Virus record (IMG/VR): IMGVR_UViG_3300037205_000062
Location: 1 to 64,000 of that record
Length of the DNA stretch: 64,000 bases
DNA from: a virus
Strand: one strand, 5' to 3'
The notes beneath the pieces are model-generated. The model had not been told where the DNA came from and made no database searches. It was given only the letters and a program-made list of their open reading frames with translations. Both the position numbers and the translations under genes were made by a program. Below, one piece after another: positions 24,384 through 32,263 of the stretch (within the stretch, counting starts at the first letter, position 1; every line of letters starts with the position of its first letter).

Positions 24384-26234
24384 ATGCAAGATTTTAAATA
24401 TAAATCAATATTTGCTTCGGCTGTTAAATGTACAGTTAGCGAAGAGAAAGATTTAATTTTAGCTAAAGCATCTTTAGAAGAATTAAGAAAATCTATTCCC
24501 AACCTTCCTAAAGATAATGAAGCTTTTATGTATGTTGCCTTTCCAGCTTTCGTAGCTAATAGAGTTAACAAAAACGATGATGTTATAGATACAAAAACCG
24601 CATTGGCTATTTATAATAAATTTATACATAATCCTACGAATATAGAACATAAAAGACATAATGTTGTCGGTGTTATTGTATCGGCTGGATTCACTGAATT
24701 TGGAACAGATAAACCTTTAGATTATGAGCATATTAAAAATTCTAATTCACCTTTCAATATTACTTTGGGGGCTATCGTTTGGAAAATTATTAATCCTGAA
24801 TTTGCCAGCTTACTAGAAGAATCAAATGATCCTACTTCAGAAGATTTTATGTCTATTAGTGCGAGTTGGGAATTAGGTTTTCAAGAATATAATATAGTTG
24901 AACTTAACAAGACACAAAAAAATATTTTTGGAGGTAAAATTATTTCTGACGCATCTGAAATTGAAAAACTTTCTAAAACTTTAAGAATTAATGGAGGAAC
25001 TGGAGAAATAGATGGTAAAAGAATTTATAGAATGCCAAAAGACGATGTATTTCCTTTGGGTATTGGTTTTACCCAAAAACCAGCAGCCGATGTTAAAGGA
25101 GTTGCTACTATTACAACTGATAAAAAAAATAATGAAAATAGCGAGGCGGCTTTAACTGGCACTCCAGCTTATGATTTTTATTTTTGTCCTAATTGCCAAA
25201 AGGATATTCCTAAAGGGTCTAAATCTTTAGTTATTAATCCTTATGGTCATATAGAATGTCCTCAATGTCATACAACTAGTCCCACAGCTCAATGGAGTAA
25301 TAAACCTAGTAAAACAAATCCTAAATTAAAAGATGATAATAACAAAAAGGGTAATGTATCTCCTAATGAGTTAATTAAAGATGTAAGTGAAAAAAATGCT
25401 ATTATGAAAGCAGATGAACAAAAAAATTTAAAAAATATTTCACAATCTAATATTTCAAATGTAAAAATAGAAAGAAAACAATACGTTATGTTCAACACTA
25501 TCAAAGATATTACGGAAGAAAAAATTAAGCAAGCTGTAGCAGCCGAACAAGCAATTGCCACTCCTATTGCCGAATTACTTTCTGCTGAAATTAAAAAGGG
25601 TAATGAAGTTTGGTTGGCCGAAAAAAATCAACTAGTAGCTCAAAAACAAGAAATTGATAATAAGTTGGCGGCGGCTTCTCAAGAGAGCGAAAAAACAAAA
25701 GAAACTCTAAAACAGTTACAAGCTGAAATTACTAAACTTAATCAAGAAAAAACTGATAGAGAAGCGGTAGAAAATTTTAATGTTCGTATGGAAAAAGTAT
25801 CTCAAGCGTTTAGTTTTGACGAAGAACAAATGTCTGAAATAGTATCTGAAATTAAAGCTATTAAATCAGATGAAGAATTTACTAAGTGGGAAACTAAAGC
25901 TAAAAAACTTTTCAAACCTTTTAAGAAGAAAGACGGTAAAGACGGTAAAGATGGTAAAGACGGAGATGATAAAGACGATTCTTCTGATAAGTCAGATGCT
26001 TCTAAGAAGTCTAAAGCGGATGATGACATGGAAGCTAAAAAGAAAAAAATGAAAGATGGAGAAGCTGATCCACTTGGAAAAGAAGCTAAAGCAGCTATAG
26101 TTGATAATGCTTTGGATAATGCTAAGAAAGAAGCTGGTATTCCAAATTCACAAACAGCTCAAGAACAAACTTTTGTACAAAAATATGCAGCAGCATTTGC
26201 GATGGATCAAATGATAGTTAATACTCGTAGATAA
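24384..26234 (+). CDS. Prohead protease with fused scaffold
   Basis: This 616-residue protein combines several parts. Residues 1-200 resemble a phage prohead protease, with NIEHKRHNVVGVI (86-98) carrying a candidate catalytic His and SISASWELGF (157-166) a candidate catalytic Ser. A zinc ribbon follows (Cys268/Cys271, Cys292/Cys295). From about residue 369 comes a long charged coiled coil and a KDGKDGKDG-type acidic/basic tail (about 515-560), typical of a scaffolding domain that would be cleaved away. Its position before decoration and capsid genes fits. The gene may also yield the scaffold alone from an internal start. Confidence 0.75.
   Translation: MQDFKYKSIFASAVKCTVSEEKDLILAKASLEELRKSIPNLPKDNEAFMYVAFPAFVANRVNKNDDVIDTKTALAIYNKFIHNPTNIEHKRHNVVGVIVSAGFTEFGTDKPLDYEHIKNSNSPFNITLGAIVWKIINPEFASLLEESNDPTSEDFMSISASWELGFQEYNIVELNKTQKNIFGGKIISDASEIEKLSKTLRINGGTGEIDGKRIYRMPKDDVFPLGIGFTQKPAADVKGVATITTDKKNNENSEAALTGTPAYDFYFCPNCQKDIPKGSKSLVINPYGHIECPQCHTTSPTAQWSNKPSKTNPKLKDDNNKKGNVSPNELIKDVSEKNAIMKADEQKNLKNISQSNISNVKIERKQYVMFNTIKDITEEKIKQAVAAEQAIATPIAELLSAEIKKGNEVWLAEKNQLVAQKQEIDNKLAAASQESEKTKETLKQLQAEITKLNQEKTDREAVENFNVRMEKVSQAFSFDEEQMSEIVSEIKAIKSDEEFTKWETKAKKLFKPFKKKDGKDGKDGKDGDDKDDSSDKSDASKKSKADDDMEAKKKKMKDGEADPLGKEAKAAIVDNALDNAKKEAGIPNSQTAQEQTFVQKYAAAFAMDQMIVNTRR
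25488..26234 (+). CDS. Possible internal-start scaffold protein
   Basis: An in-frame ATG at codon 369 of the protease gene begins MFNTIKDITEEKIKQAVAAE, a clean domain start after a low-complexity linker. Purine-rich AGAAAG sequence precedes it. The 248-residue product would be a free scaffold, as with lambda C/Nu3. This is inference from domain layout only. Confidence 0.35.
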   Translation: MFNTIKDITEEKIKQAVAAEQAIATPIAELLSAEIKKGNEVWLAEKNQLVAQKQEIDNKLAAASQESEKTKETLKQLQAEITKLNQEKTDREAVENFNVRMEKVSQAFSFDEEQMSEIVSEIKAIKSDEEFTKWETKAKKLFKPFKKKDGKDGKDGKDGDDKDDSSDKSDASKKSKADDDMEAKKKKMKDGEADPLGKEAKAAIVDNALDNAKKEAGIPNSQTAQEQTFVQKYAAAFAMDQMIVNTRR

Positions 26235-26257
26235 TAATTAAATAATAAAACAAATTT

Positions 26258-26923
26258 ATGGCAACACAACAAACATTAAGACCGTTTAGAGATTATAATG
26301 AAAAAGATGTTATTAATCTTTTCACTGTCTCTGGCGCACCAATTGATACAACCTATAATATTATAGCTACCAAAGGTTCAATTGTTAAAATCGTAGGTAG
26401 CGGTTTCGTTAATGATATTAACGACCCAGAAGGAATGATCGGAAACATGGGTCTATATAACGTGAACAACTTCGTTGGTCAACGTTATGGCGCTAATGCA
26501 TTTGTCGCTCTAGCTAACTCTGGAGATACAGCTATTGGTATGACTCTTTTTGATGTCCGTGAATTAGACGAAAACGGTGAATTCCTAAAGTATCGTCCAC
26601 AGAAGGCTGCCGAAATGGAAGCCGTATTATCTGGACAAGTAGTTCCTATCGTTACTCGTGGCCGTTTTATTATTAGCGGTATCCAAACTGGTAATGGATT
26701 CGGTGGAGTTGGTACTGCAATTACTGCTGGTTCCCCAATTTATGTGGGAACTAATGGCGCTATCGCAACATCATATAACACTGGAGTTTTAACTAATCCA
26801 CCTGTTATTGGACATTTTCTTGGTACTGCTGGTTGGCCTTACGGTACTGGTGGTTCAACTGCTTCTCAAAATAGTTATGGTGATAGTACAACCACAGCAT
26901 TAGTACAATTAAGTATCGCCTAA
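26258..26923 (+). CDS. Probable capsid decoration protein
   Basis: This 221-residue beta-rich protein lies between the protease/scaffold and the major capsid gene, the usual place for a head decoration protein (lambda D position). It contains short strands with many Gly/Val/Ile and ends in a Gly/Ser-rich stretch and a final ALVQLSIA strand. Codons are less AT-biased than in neighbouring genes, as in the capsid gene, consistent with high expression. No catalytic motif is present. The function is assigned from position and composition. Confidence 0.6.
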   Translation: MATQQTLRPFRDYNEKDVINLFTVSGAPIDTTYNIIATKGSIVKIVGSGFVNDINDPEGMIGNMGLYNVNNFVGQRYGANAFVALANSGDTAIGMTLFDVRELDENGEFLKYRPQKAAEMEAVLSGQVVPIVTRGRFIISGIQTGNGFGGVGTAITAGSPIYVGTNGAIATSYNTGVLTNPPVIGHFLGTAGWPYGTGGSTASQNSYGDSTTTALVQLSIA

Positions 26924-26950
26924 TCATAAAAATAATAAGGAAAATTTAAT

Positions 26951-28096
26951 ATGCAAATTAAACTAAAAAATACACCAGAACAGATAGAGCTTATTAAGGC
27001 CATGGGGTCTAAGAATGCTACTGTTGCCCGTGAAGCCACTGAGGCTGTAGCAACATTTCTTGGTCCAGTAATCCGCCAAGTTCTTGAAACCGCTGGTACT
27101 GCCGCCCAGATTTATCGTGACATTGAATTTGATGAAGATTCTGATCCATCAATTCCATTAGATTTGTTCTTTGATCAAGGTACTGGTTATGTTACTGTGT
27201 GGTCACAACATATGGCTGGTGGTCTTCCTACTTCTCAAACTGAAGGTGTTAAGGAATTAAAGTTTAGTACTTATCGTCTTGATTCTGCTGTTTCTTTTAA
27301 TAAGAAATATGCTCGTAAAAGTCGTTTGGATGTAGTAAGCAAATCTATTGAACGTATGGTTCAAGAAGTCTTGATCAAACAAGAAAAGAATGCTTGGGCT
27401 GTTGTCCTTAAGGCGCTTGCTGAAGCTTGGACTCGTACAGTTAATACTGGTCTTCTACAACACGTTATTGCTGGCGGTAATGCTGGTCAATTCGTATTAA
27501 ATGACTTAAACAACTTAATGATTCGTATCAAGAGGATTAATGAATCATTCTCTGGTAACACAGCTACTCAACCTTTCTCAACTGGTATTACTGATTTGTA
27601 TGTTTCACCTGAAGTAAAGGCTTTGATCCGTGCATTTGCTTACAATCCAATTAATACTACCGCTAGTGCTTCTGGAAACCGTGCTGGTCAAGATCAATGG
27701 ATTACTGAAAATCTTCGTAATGAAATTTATCAGAATGGTGGTATGCAATCTATCTTCGGTATTAATATTGTTGAAATGATCGAATTTGGTCTAAATCAAA
27801 AGTATAATACTTTGTTCGGTTCTTTTGCTGGTGGTAACTCACAAGGTAACTTACCTGCTCCAGGTGGTAGCTGGTCAACAACTGTTAATCAAATTTTGGT
27901 TGGTATTGATAATACTCGCGGTTCTTTCTTACGTCCTGTAGCTCGTCAAGCTGAATCTGGTGGTACATTTAATGTTCTCCCCGACGGTCAATTTGACATG
28001 TACGGTAGCAGAGTTGAGAAGATTGGATTCTATGGCTTCCTTGAGGAAGGCAGAGTATGTCTCGATGCCCGCGCAATTGCAGGTATTGCTATCTAA
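26951..28096 (+). CDS. Major capsid protein
   Basis: This 381-residue protein is likely the HK97-fold major capsid protein. It follows protease, scaffold and decoration genes, has balanced composition and a family-like flow: helical N-arm, EFDEDSDPSIPLDLFFDQGT, a spine-helix region (SIERMVQEVLIKQEKNAWAV) and a C-terminal domain with FGINIVEMIEFG. A real Shine-Dalgarno AAGGA (26936-26940) lies 10 nt before the ATG, uncommon in this window. Codon choice is the most even of all virion genes. All of this indicates very high expression. A strong terminator follows at 28117. Confidence 0.85.
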   Translation: MQIKLKNTPEQIELIKAMGSKNATVAREATEAVATFLGPVIRQVLETAGTAAQIYRDIEFDEDSDPSIPLDLFFDQGTGYVTVWSQHMAGGLPTSQTEGVKELKFSTYRLDSAVSFNKKYARKSRLDVVSKSIERMVQEVLIKQEKNAWAVVLKALAEAWTRTVNTGLLQHVIAGGNAGQFVLNDLNNLMIRIKRINESFSGNTATQPFSTGITDLYVSPEVKALIRAFAYNPINTTASASGNRAGQDQWITENLRNEIYQNGGMQSIFGINIVEMIEFGLNQKYNTLFGSFAGGNSQGNLPAPGGSWSTTVNQILVGIDNTRGSFLRPVARQAESGGTFNVLPDGQFDMYGSRVEKIGFYGFLEEGRVCLDARAIAGIAI

Positions 28097-28116
28097 TTAG
28101 TTTCAAAATTAAAATT

Positions 28117-28146
28117 AGAGAGATAAGAAATTATCTCTCTTTTTTA
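28117..28146 (+). terminator. Strong terminator after the capsid gene
   Basis: Perfect 10-nt arms (28117-28126 and 28131-28140) enclose a GAAA tetraloop and are followed by TTTTTA. Confidence 0.92.
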
Positions 28147-28204
28147 TTTGACAAATTTCCCCATCTTTTTATTGAAAATTAAGGTATAATTATTATTATA
28201 TAAT

Positions 28205-28537
28205 ATGTCAAAGAAAAAAATTATTGAAATAACTGGTAAGGAAGAAACTTTTGAGCCTACTACTTTAGATGAAATTATGGGTTTTAATCAAATGTCACGT
28301 TACAACACTCTAAGTTTAGAAGATTATCAAAAAAAATTAGATGAAATGAATCGTGCTGATTTAGAACAAGAAGCTCGTTACGTTGGAGCTATAATTGTTG
28401 AAAGTACGGAACGTTTGCGCGCAAATTTAGTTAAAGAATTTAACTCTTATATTAATTCTCTTCGCAGGCCAAAACACATTTCAAAACCAATTACTATTTC
28501 TAAAGAAGTAGAAAAAATTCTCAAAGAAGGTCGATAA
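28205..28537 (+). CDS. Small charged protein, unknown function
   Basis: This 110-residue protein is mostly helical and charged, starting MSKKKIIEITGKEETFEP, with a central helix (EDYQKKLDEMNRADLEQEAR). It is unrecognised. It lies alone between two terminators (28117-28146 and 28567-28600). It must therefore have its own promoter; TATAAT at 28185-28190 in the context AAGGTATAAT, as before the 677 gene, is the best candidate. A separate monocistronic unit right after the capsid gene may reflect separate timing. Confidence 0.6.
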   Translation: MSKKKIIEITGKEETFEPTTLDEIMGFNQMSRYNTLSLEDYQKKLDEMNRADLEQEARYVGAIIVESTERLRANLVKEFNSYINSLRRPKHISKPITISKEVEKILKEGR

Positions 28538-28566
28538 TATTTCGGTTTTCATATTTATTAAATTAA

Positions 28567-28600
28567 AGGCACCTAATCACTAGGTGTCTTTATTGTTTTT
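28567..28600 (+). terminator. Rho-independent terminator
   Basis: Nine-pair stem with one G-U (28567-28575 with 28581-28589), 5-nt loop and T-rich tail. The GTGTAAT motif for the fibre genes follows at once. Confidence 0.85.
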
Positions 28601-28607
28601 GTGTAAT
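28601..28607 (+). promoter_or_regulatory. Late motif GTGTAAT for the fibre cluster
   Basis: Immediately follows the terminator at 28567-28600 and lies 58 nt before the fibre gene at 28659, consistent with a promoter rather than a ribosome site. Confidence 0.65.
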
Positions 28608-28658
28608 CTAATGTATAAATATTAAATTTTTTTATTTTAGGTCAAAGCAATAATATCT

Positions 28659-30650
28659 ATGTTCGATAACCTTATTAAGTTATACCAGTTAGAAACTTCT
28701 GAACTTTCAGGATTTATAGTTGAATTAATAGATGATTTTATTTTAACTACTGGAGTTACATATAATACATATATTAATTCTGGCGCTGTTTTAACTGGAC
28801 AAACTGGTAATTTCATTGATATAAACCACTTAAATTCTACAGTTGCTTCAATTAATTTACAAAATAGTTTTACTTATTATCCTCTAACTAATCCAAGTGG
28901 ATTTATCACAACTGGTTATCTTTCTGGGGCATTAGCTAATTTTAGTGGAGGAAGTGGTGGAAACATTAACACAGGAAATTTTGTTACCACAGGGCAAACT
29001 GGAGTTTTTATTACTACGGGAAAGTTTCCAGATTTAATAGATGTCAGTCAAAAAATAGGAATAAATACACTTACCCCTCAATATCAATTAGATATATATG
29101 GAACACCCAATGCTGTTATCGGTAATAGTAATGGGGATATATGTCTTGTAGGTTCTAATAATGGAGTAGGCATTAATCAAATAAATCCTCAATATACATT
29201 AGATGTTGGTGGGGAAGGTAATTTTGGAACTAATATTTTAATTAGCGGAATATCTATTTACGATATATTTTATCCATATTCTTCGAATCCATCTGGATAC
29301 ATTAAATCATTAAATACTGTTTCAGTTACAAGCGGTATAGTTTTTATAACTGGTTCTCCATATCCCTTTGGATTATTTAGTGTTAATATCCCTGAACAAT
29401 CTGTATTATTAGGAGATTCTATAGGCTCGGTAAACGAAACTTATCTTGATATAAGTGATTATAGTCAAAATATTCAAATTAATGCTAACAATGGTGTTCA
29501 AATACAAGTTGGTTCTCCTGGGGTAACTATTAATGGTTCTAAAATAATTGTCGCTAATCAAACTGGGGCATTTTATCCTAACATAGGAAATCCAAGCGGA
29601 TTTATATTACCAAGTCAAACTGGAAGATTTGTAACTACTGGACAAACTGGCGCTTTTTCTTCAGTAGCATCTTTACAAAGTTTATCGGGATATATATTTA
29701 ATTTTAATCCATGGTTGGTTTATACTACTGGCGCGCAAACTATTTCGGGTGCTAAAACTTTTGTTTCTCCATTTAATGTTCATCTATCTGGCGGACATTT
29801 ACAATTAGATAATTCTAATTTTGCACTATTAGATCAAAATAATGTATCGTCAGTAAATATTAATACTAGAAATTCAATAGACGCAAACGGTGTACCTTCT
29901 ATAGATTGGACTAATAGATATTTACGAGATTATACTTCTTTAGCTTCTTTAGATTGGAATAACAGATTGTTATTAGACAATAATTTAATTAGTTCTATAA
30001 ATTGGGATAACAGATTGTTATTAGATAATTTTGGAAATATTTCTATAGATTGGAAAAATAAAATTTTATCAGGTAATTGGTTAATTCAGTCAGCTACAAT
30101 TCTTTCTGGAGTAAATGGTGGTGGCACAGGATCATTTGGTTTTATAACTGGATTATTTAATATAAGTGGTGCCAGTGGCATTTCTGTTTATAATACTGGT
30201 AATACTATTGTTATTAATTATACTGGTAATAATAGTGTATTTGGAAATTTTAATATTACTGGTATTCAAGGAATTACTGTAGCAGCTTCGGGTCAAAATA
30301 TTATTATCGGAAATACGGGTGGTGGAGTATTTGGAAATTTTTCAGTTATAGGAAATGATAATTTATATGTGTCTGGTTCTGGTCAAAATATTTATATAGG
30401 AGAAAATATAGGAACTCGTTCTACTGGATTTTATACTATTTTACCTAGTGGAATTAATAATACTGGTATAATATTTAGTCATAACATTCCTAGTCAACCA
30501 GTTTGTTGTATATGCGATATAGAAAATAATATAGATAATTCTACATACCAACACTTCATAAATAGTGTAAGTACAAGTGGATTTAATATATATTTTTCTG
30601 ACCTTTTGTTTGTGTCTGGATACAGATTACATACGATGGTTATGTGGTAA
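28659..30650 (+). CDS. Repeat-containing tail fibre protein
   Basis: This 663-residue fibre-like protein holds repeats of the NPSGFI...TGxF type (for example NPSGFILPSQTGRF), strongly shared with the giant fibre at 36847. A head-like middle (IGINTLTPQYQLDIYG, VGINQINPQYTLDVGG) resembles the repeated LDVxG strands of phage fibres. Three near-repeats (SLDWNNRLLLDNN, SINWDNRLLLDN, SIDWKNKIL) occur at about residues 425-470. The C-terminus carries the module CDIENNIDN...SGFNIYFSD also found at 36237. It probably forms a trimeric beta fibre. Confidence 0.7.
   Translation: MFDNLIKLYQLETSELSGFIVELIDDFILTTGVTYNTYINSGAVLTGQTGNFIDINHLNSTVASINLQNSFTYYPLTNPSGFITTGYLSGALANFSGGSGGNINTGNFVTTGQTGVFITTGKFPDLIDVSQKIGINTLTPQYQLDIYGTPNAVIGNSNGDICLVGSNNGVGINQINPQYTLDVGGEGNFGTNILISGISIYDIFYPYSSNPSGYIKSLNTVSVTSGIVFITGSPYPFGLFSVNIPEQSVLLGDSIGSVNETYLDISDYSQNIQINANNGVQIQVGSPGVTINGSKIIVANQTGAFYPNIGNPSGFILPSQTGRFVTTGQTGAFSSVASLQSLSGYIFNFNPWLVYTTGAQTISGAKTFVSPFNVHLSGGHLQLDNSNFALLDQNNVSSVNINTRNSIDANGVPSIDWTNRYLRDYTSLASLDWNNRLLLDNNLISSINWDNRLLLDNFGNISIDWKNKILSGNWLIQSATILSGVNGGGTGSFGFITGLFNISGASGISVYNTGNTIVINYTGNNSVFGNFNITGIQGITVAASGQNIIIGNTGGGVFGNFSVIGNDNLYVSGSGQNIYIGENIGTRSTGFYTILPSGINNTGIIFSHNIPSQPVCCICDIENNIDNSTYQHFINSVSTSGFNIYFSDLLFVSGYRLHTMVMW
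29586..29623 (+). repeat. Fibre DNA repeat, copy 1
   Basis: A 38-nt segment encoding GNPSGFILPSQTG that differs by only one or two bases from copies at 38410-38447 and 39790-39827 in another fibre gene. Confidence 0.8.
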
Positions 30651-30656
30651 ATTTTT

Positions 30657-32258
30657 ATGATAGCATCATTTAATCAAATTTCATTAACAAATAATTTAGT
30701 ATCGGCATCAGGGGGAATTCTTACCGTTGGCCCTAATACTGTTGTAAATACAAATCAAACTGGTTTATTTTCTCCAAGTATTTTAAAGTCTGGATTTGTA
30801 GCAACACGCGGACTTTTTAACGAAGCATTTACCGCTGGCAATAATCAAATGATGTCAAGAACAAGCCATACCGCTAAAGATAATATTAATCAGGCATCTA
30901 TTGCGTTTGGAAATTTTGTTTTAGATTCAAGTTCTCCTCTTAATGCAAATTCTGGTCAAATTTGCGCTTCATTTGAATATCCAAGTGGCACTTATACTCA
31001 AGTACTTTTTAATGGGCAACAAACTGGTGTTATACAAAATGGAGGTATGATTATTTCTGATCCAATAACATTAGTAACTGGCATTCCTAATAATGAACAA
31101 TTTTGGATTCGTTCGTGGTTTTCATCTTCTGGTGGGATTTGGTATTCCAATTATGGTTGGGCTAGTGGTGGAGAAGGTTCTAATTTTGGAGCTACTACTC
31201 CAAATCTTGTAACTGGTGGTGGTATTACTCCTCAAAGTATTACATTTTTTCCATTAGCAATTATCGGGCCAACAACTAAAACTTCCGTATTATTATTAGG
31301 TGATAGTAGATTAAGGGGATTATACGATTCAATAGATGCGCAAATGGCTATGGGGTATAGCAGAGTAATAGATAGATATTATGGTAGTTGTAATTGTTCT
31401 CAACCAGGCGCATATTTATCTAATTTTCCAACTAATCATACTAATCAATTAACTTTAGCGCCATATGCCACTCATATTATTACTAATCTTGGTATTAATG
31501 ATTTTCTTTTAGGTTCTAGTACCTTTAACCAGTTTATGGTTAATGTTAATACGTTTATTAACGCTTTTTCTGGAAACATACCTATTTATTGGCAGACGAT
31601 TTATCCTTCCGCAACTAGTAGTGATAATTATACCTCTTATACTGGTCAATCTTTAACCAATGGTAATTCGTATAGAGTACAATTTAATGATTATTTAAGA
31701 AATTATAATTTTTCAGGATTGGCTGGTTATATTGAAATTTCTGATGTAGTTGAACCATATAGAGATGCTGGAATATTTATTGTTAATGGGACACCAAATT
31801 TTTATTCGACAGATGGATTACATTTAAATCAAACTGGTTATTTATTAATTCGTGATGCTTGTGGTAATCCTTTTAGTGAAGGAAAAAACTTTTTACCTGT
31901 TGTTGGGGGCGCAGTAAATGGTCCAGTTACATTTAATAATAATTCAACTTTTTTTAGTGGCATATCAATGATTGGAAATGTTACTTATAGTCCTATTTTA
32001 ATTTCTGGGACTCAATTATTATCAAATAGTTCTTTTTATGTATTTACGGGTGGCAGTGGTATAATTTGGACTTTGCCAGCATTAAATTCTTGTACTGGAA
32101 GACTTTATTATCTAAAAAATAGAGGAAGTGTTACAATTACTTTATCTGGAAATGGAACAGATAAAATTTATTCAAATGTATCATCAAGTACTTTTTCAAT
32201 AAATCCTGGAGAAGCGTATACAATGATAAATGATGGACAATATTGGACAACTAATTAA
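30657..32258 (+). CDS. Fibre with SGNH/GDSL esterase domain
   Basis: This 533-residue protein carries an SGNH-hydrolase core: GDS at residues 215-217 (nucleophile Ser217), GIND at 279-282 (oxyanion Asn281) and DGLH at 386-389 (Asp386/His389). Such domains in phage fibres usually remove acetyl groups from surface polysaccharides during attachment. The N-terminal 200 residues are beta-rich. The last 60 resemble a common fibre end domain (FTGGSGIIWTLPALNSCTGR...). No signal peptide is seen. It lies in the fibre cassette 6 nt after the previous gene. Confidence 0.85.
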   Translation: MIASFNQISLTNNLVSASGGILTVGPNTVVNTNQTGLFSPSILKSGFVATRGLFNEAFTAGNNQMMSRTSHTAKDNINQASIAFGNFVLDSSSPLNANSGQICASFEYPSGTYTQVLFNGQQTGVIQNGGMIISDPITLVTGIPNNEQFWIRSWFSSSGGIWYSNYGWASGGEGSNFGATTPNLVTGGGITPQSITFFPLAIIGPTTKTSVLLLGDSRLRGLYDSIDAQMAMGYSRVIDRYYGSCNCSQPGAYLSNFPTNHTNQLTLAPYATHIITNLGINDFLLGSSTFNQFMVNVNTFINAFSGNIPIYWQTIYPSATSSDNYTSYTGQSLTNGNSYRVQFNDYLRNYNFSGLAGYIEISDVVEPYRDAGIFIVNGTPNFYSTDGLHLNQTGYLLIRDACGNPFSEGKNFLPVVGGAVNGPVTFNNNSTFFSGISMIGNVTYSPILISGTQLLSNSSFYVFTGGSGIIWTLPALNSCTGRLYYLKNRGSVTITLSGNGTDKIYSNVSSSTFSINPGEAYTMINDGQYWTTN

Positions 32259-32263
32259 TAATA

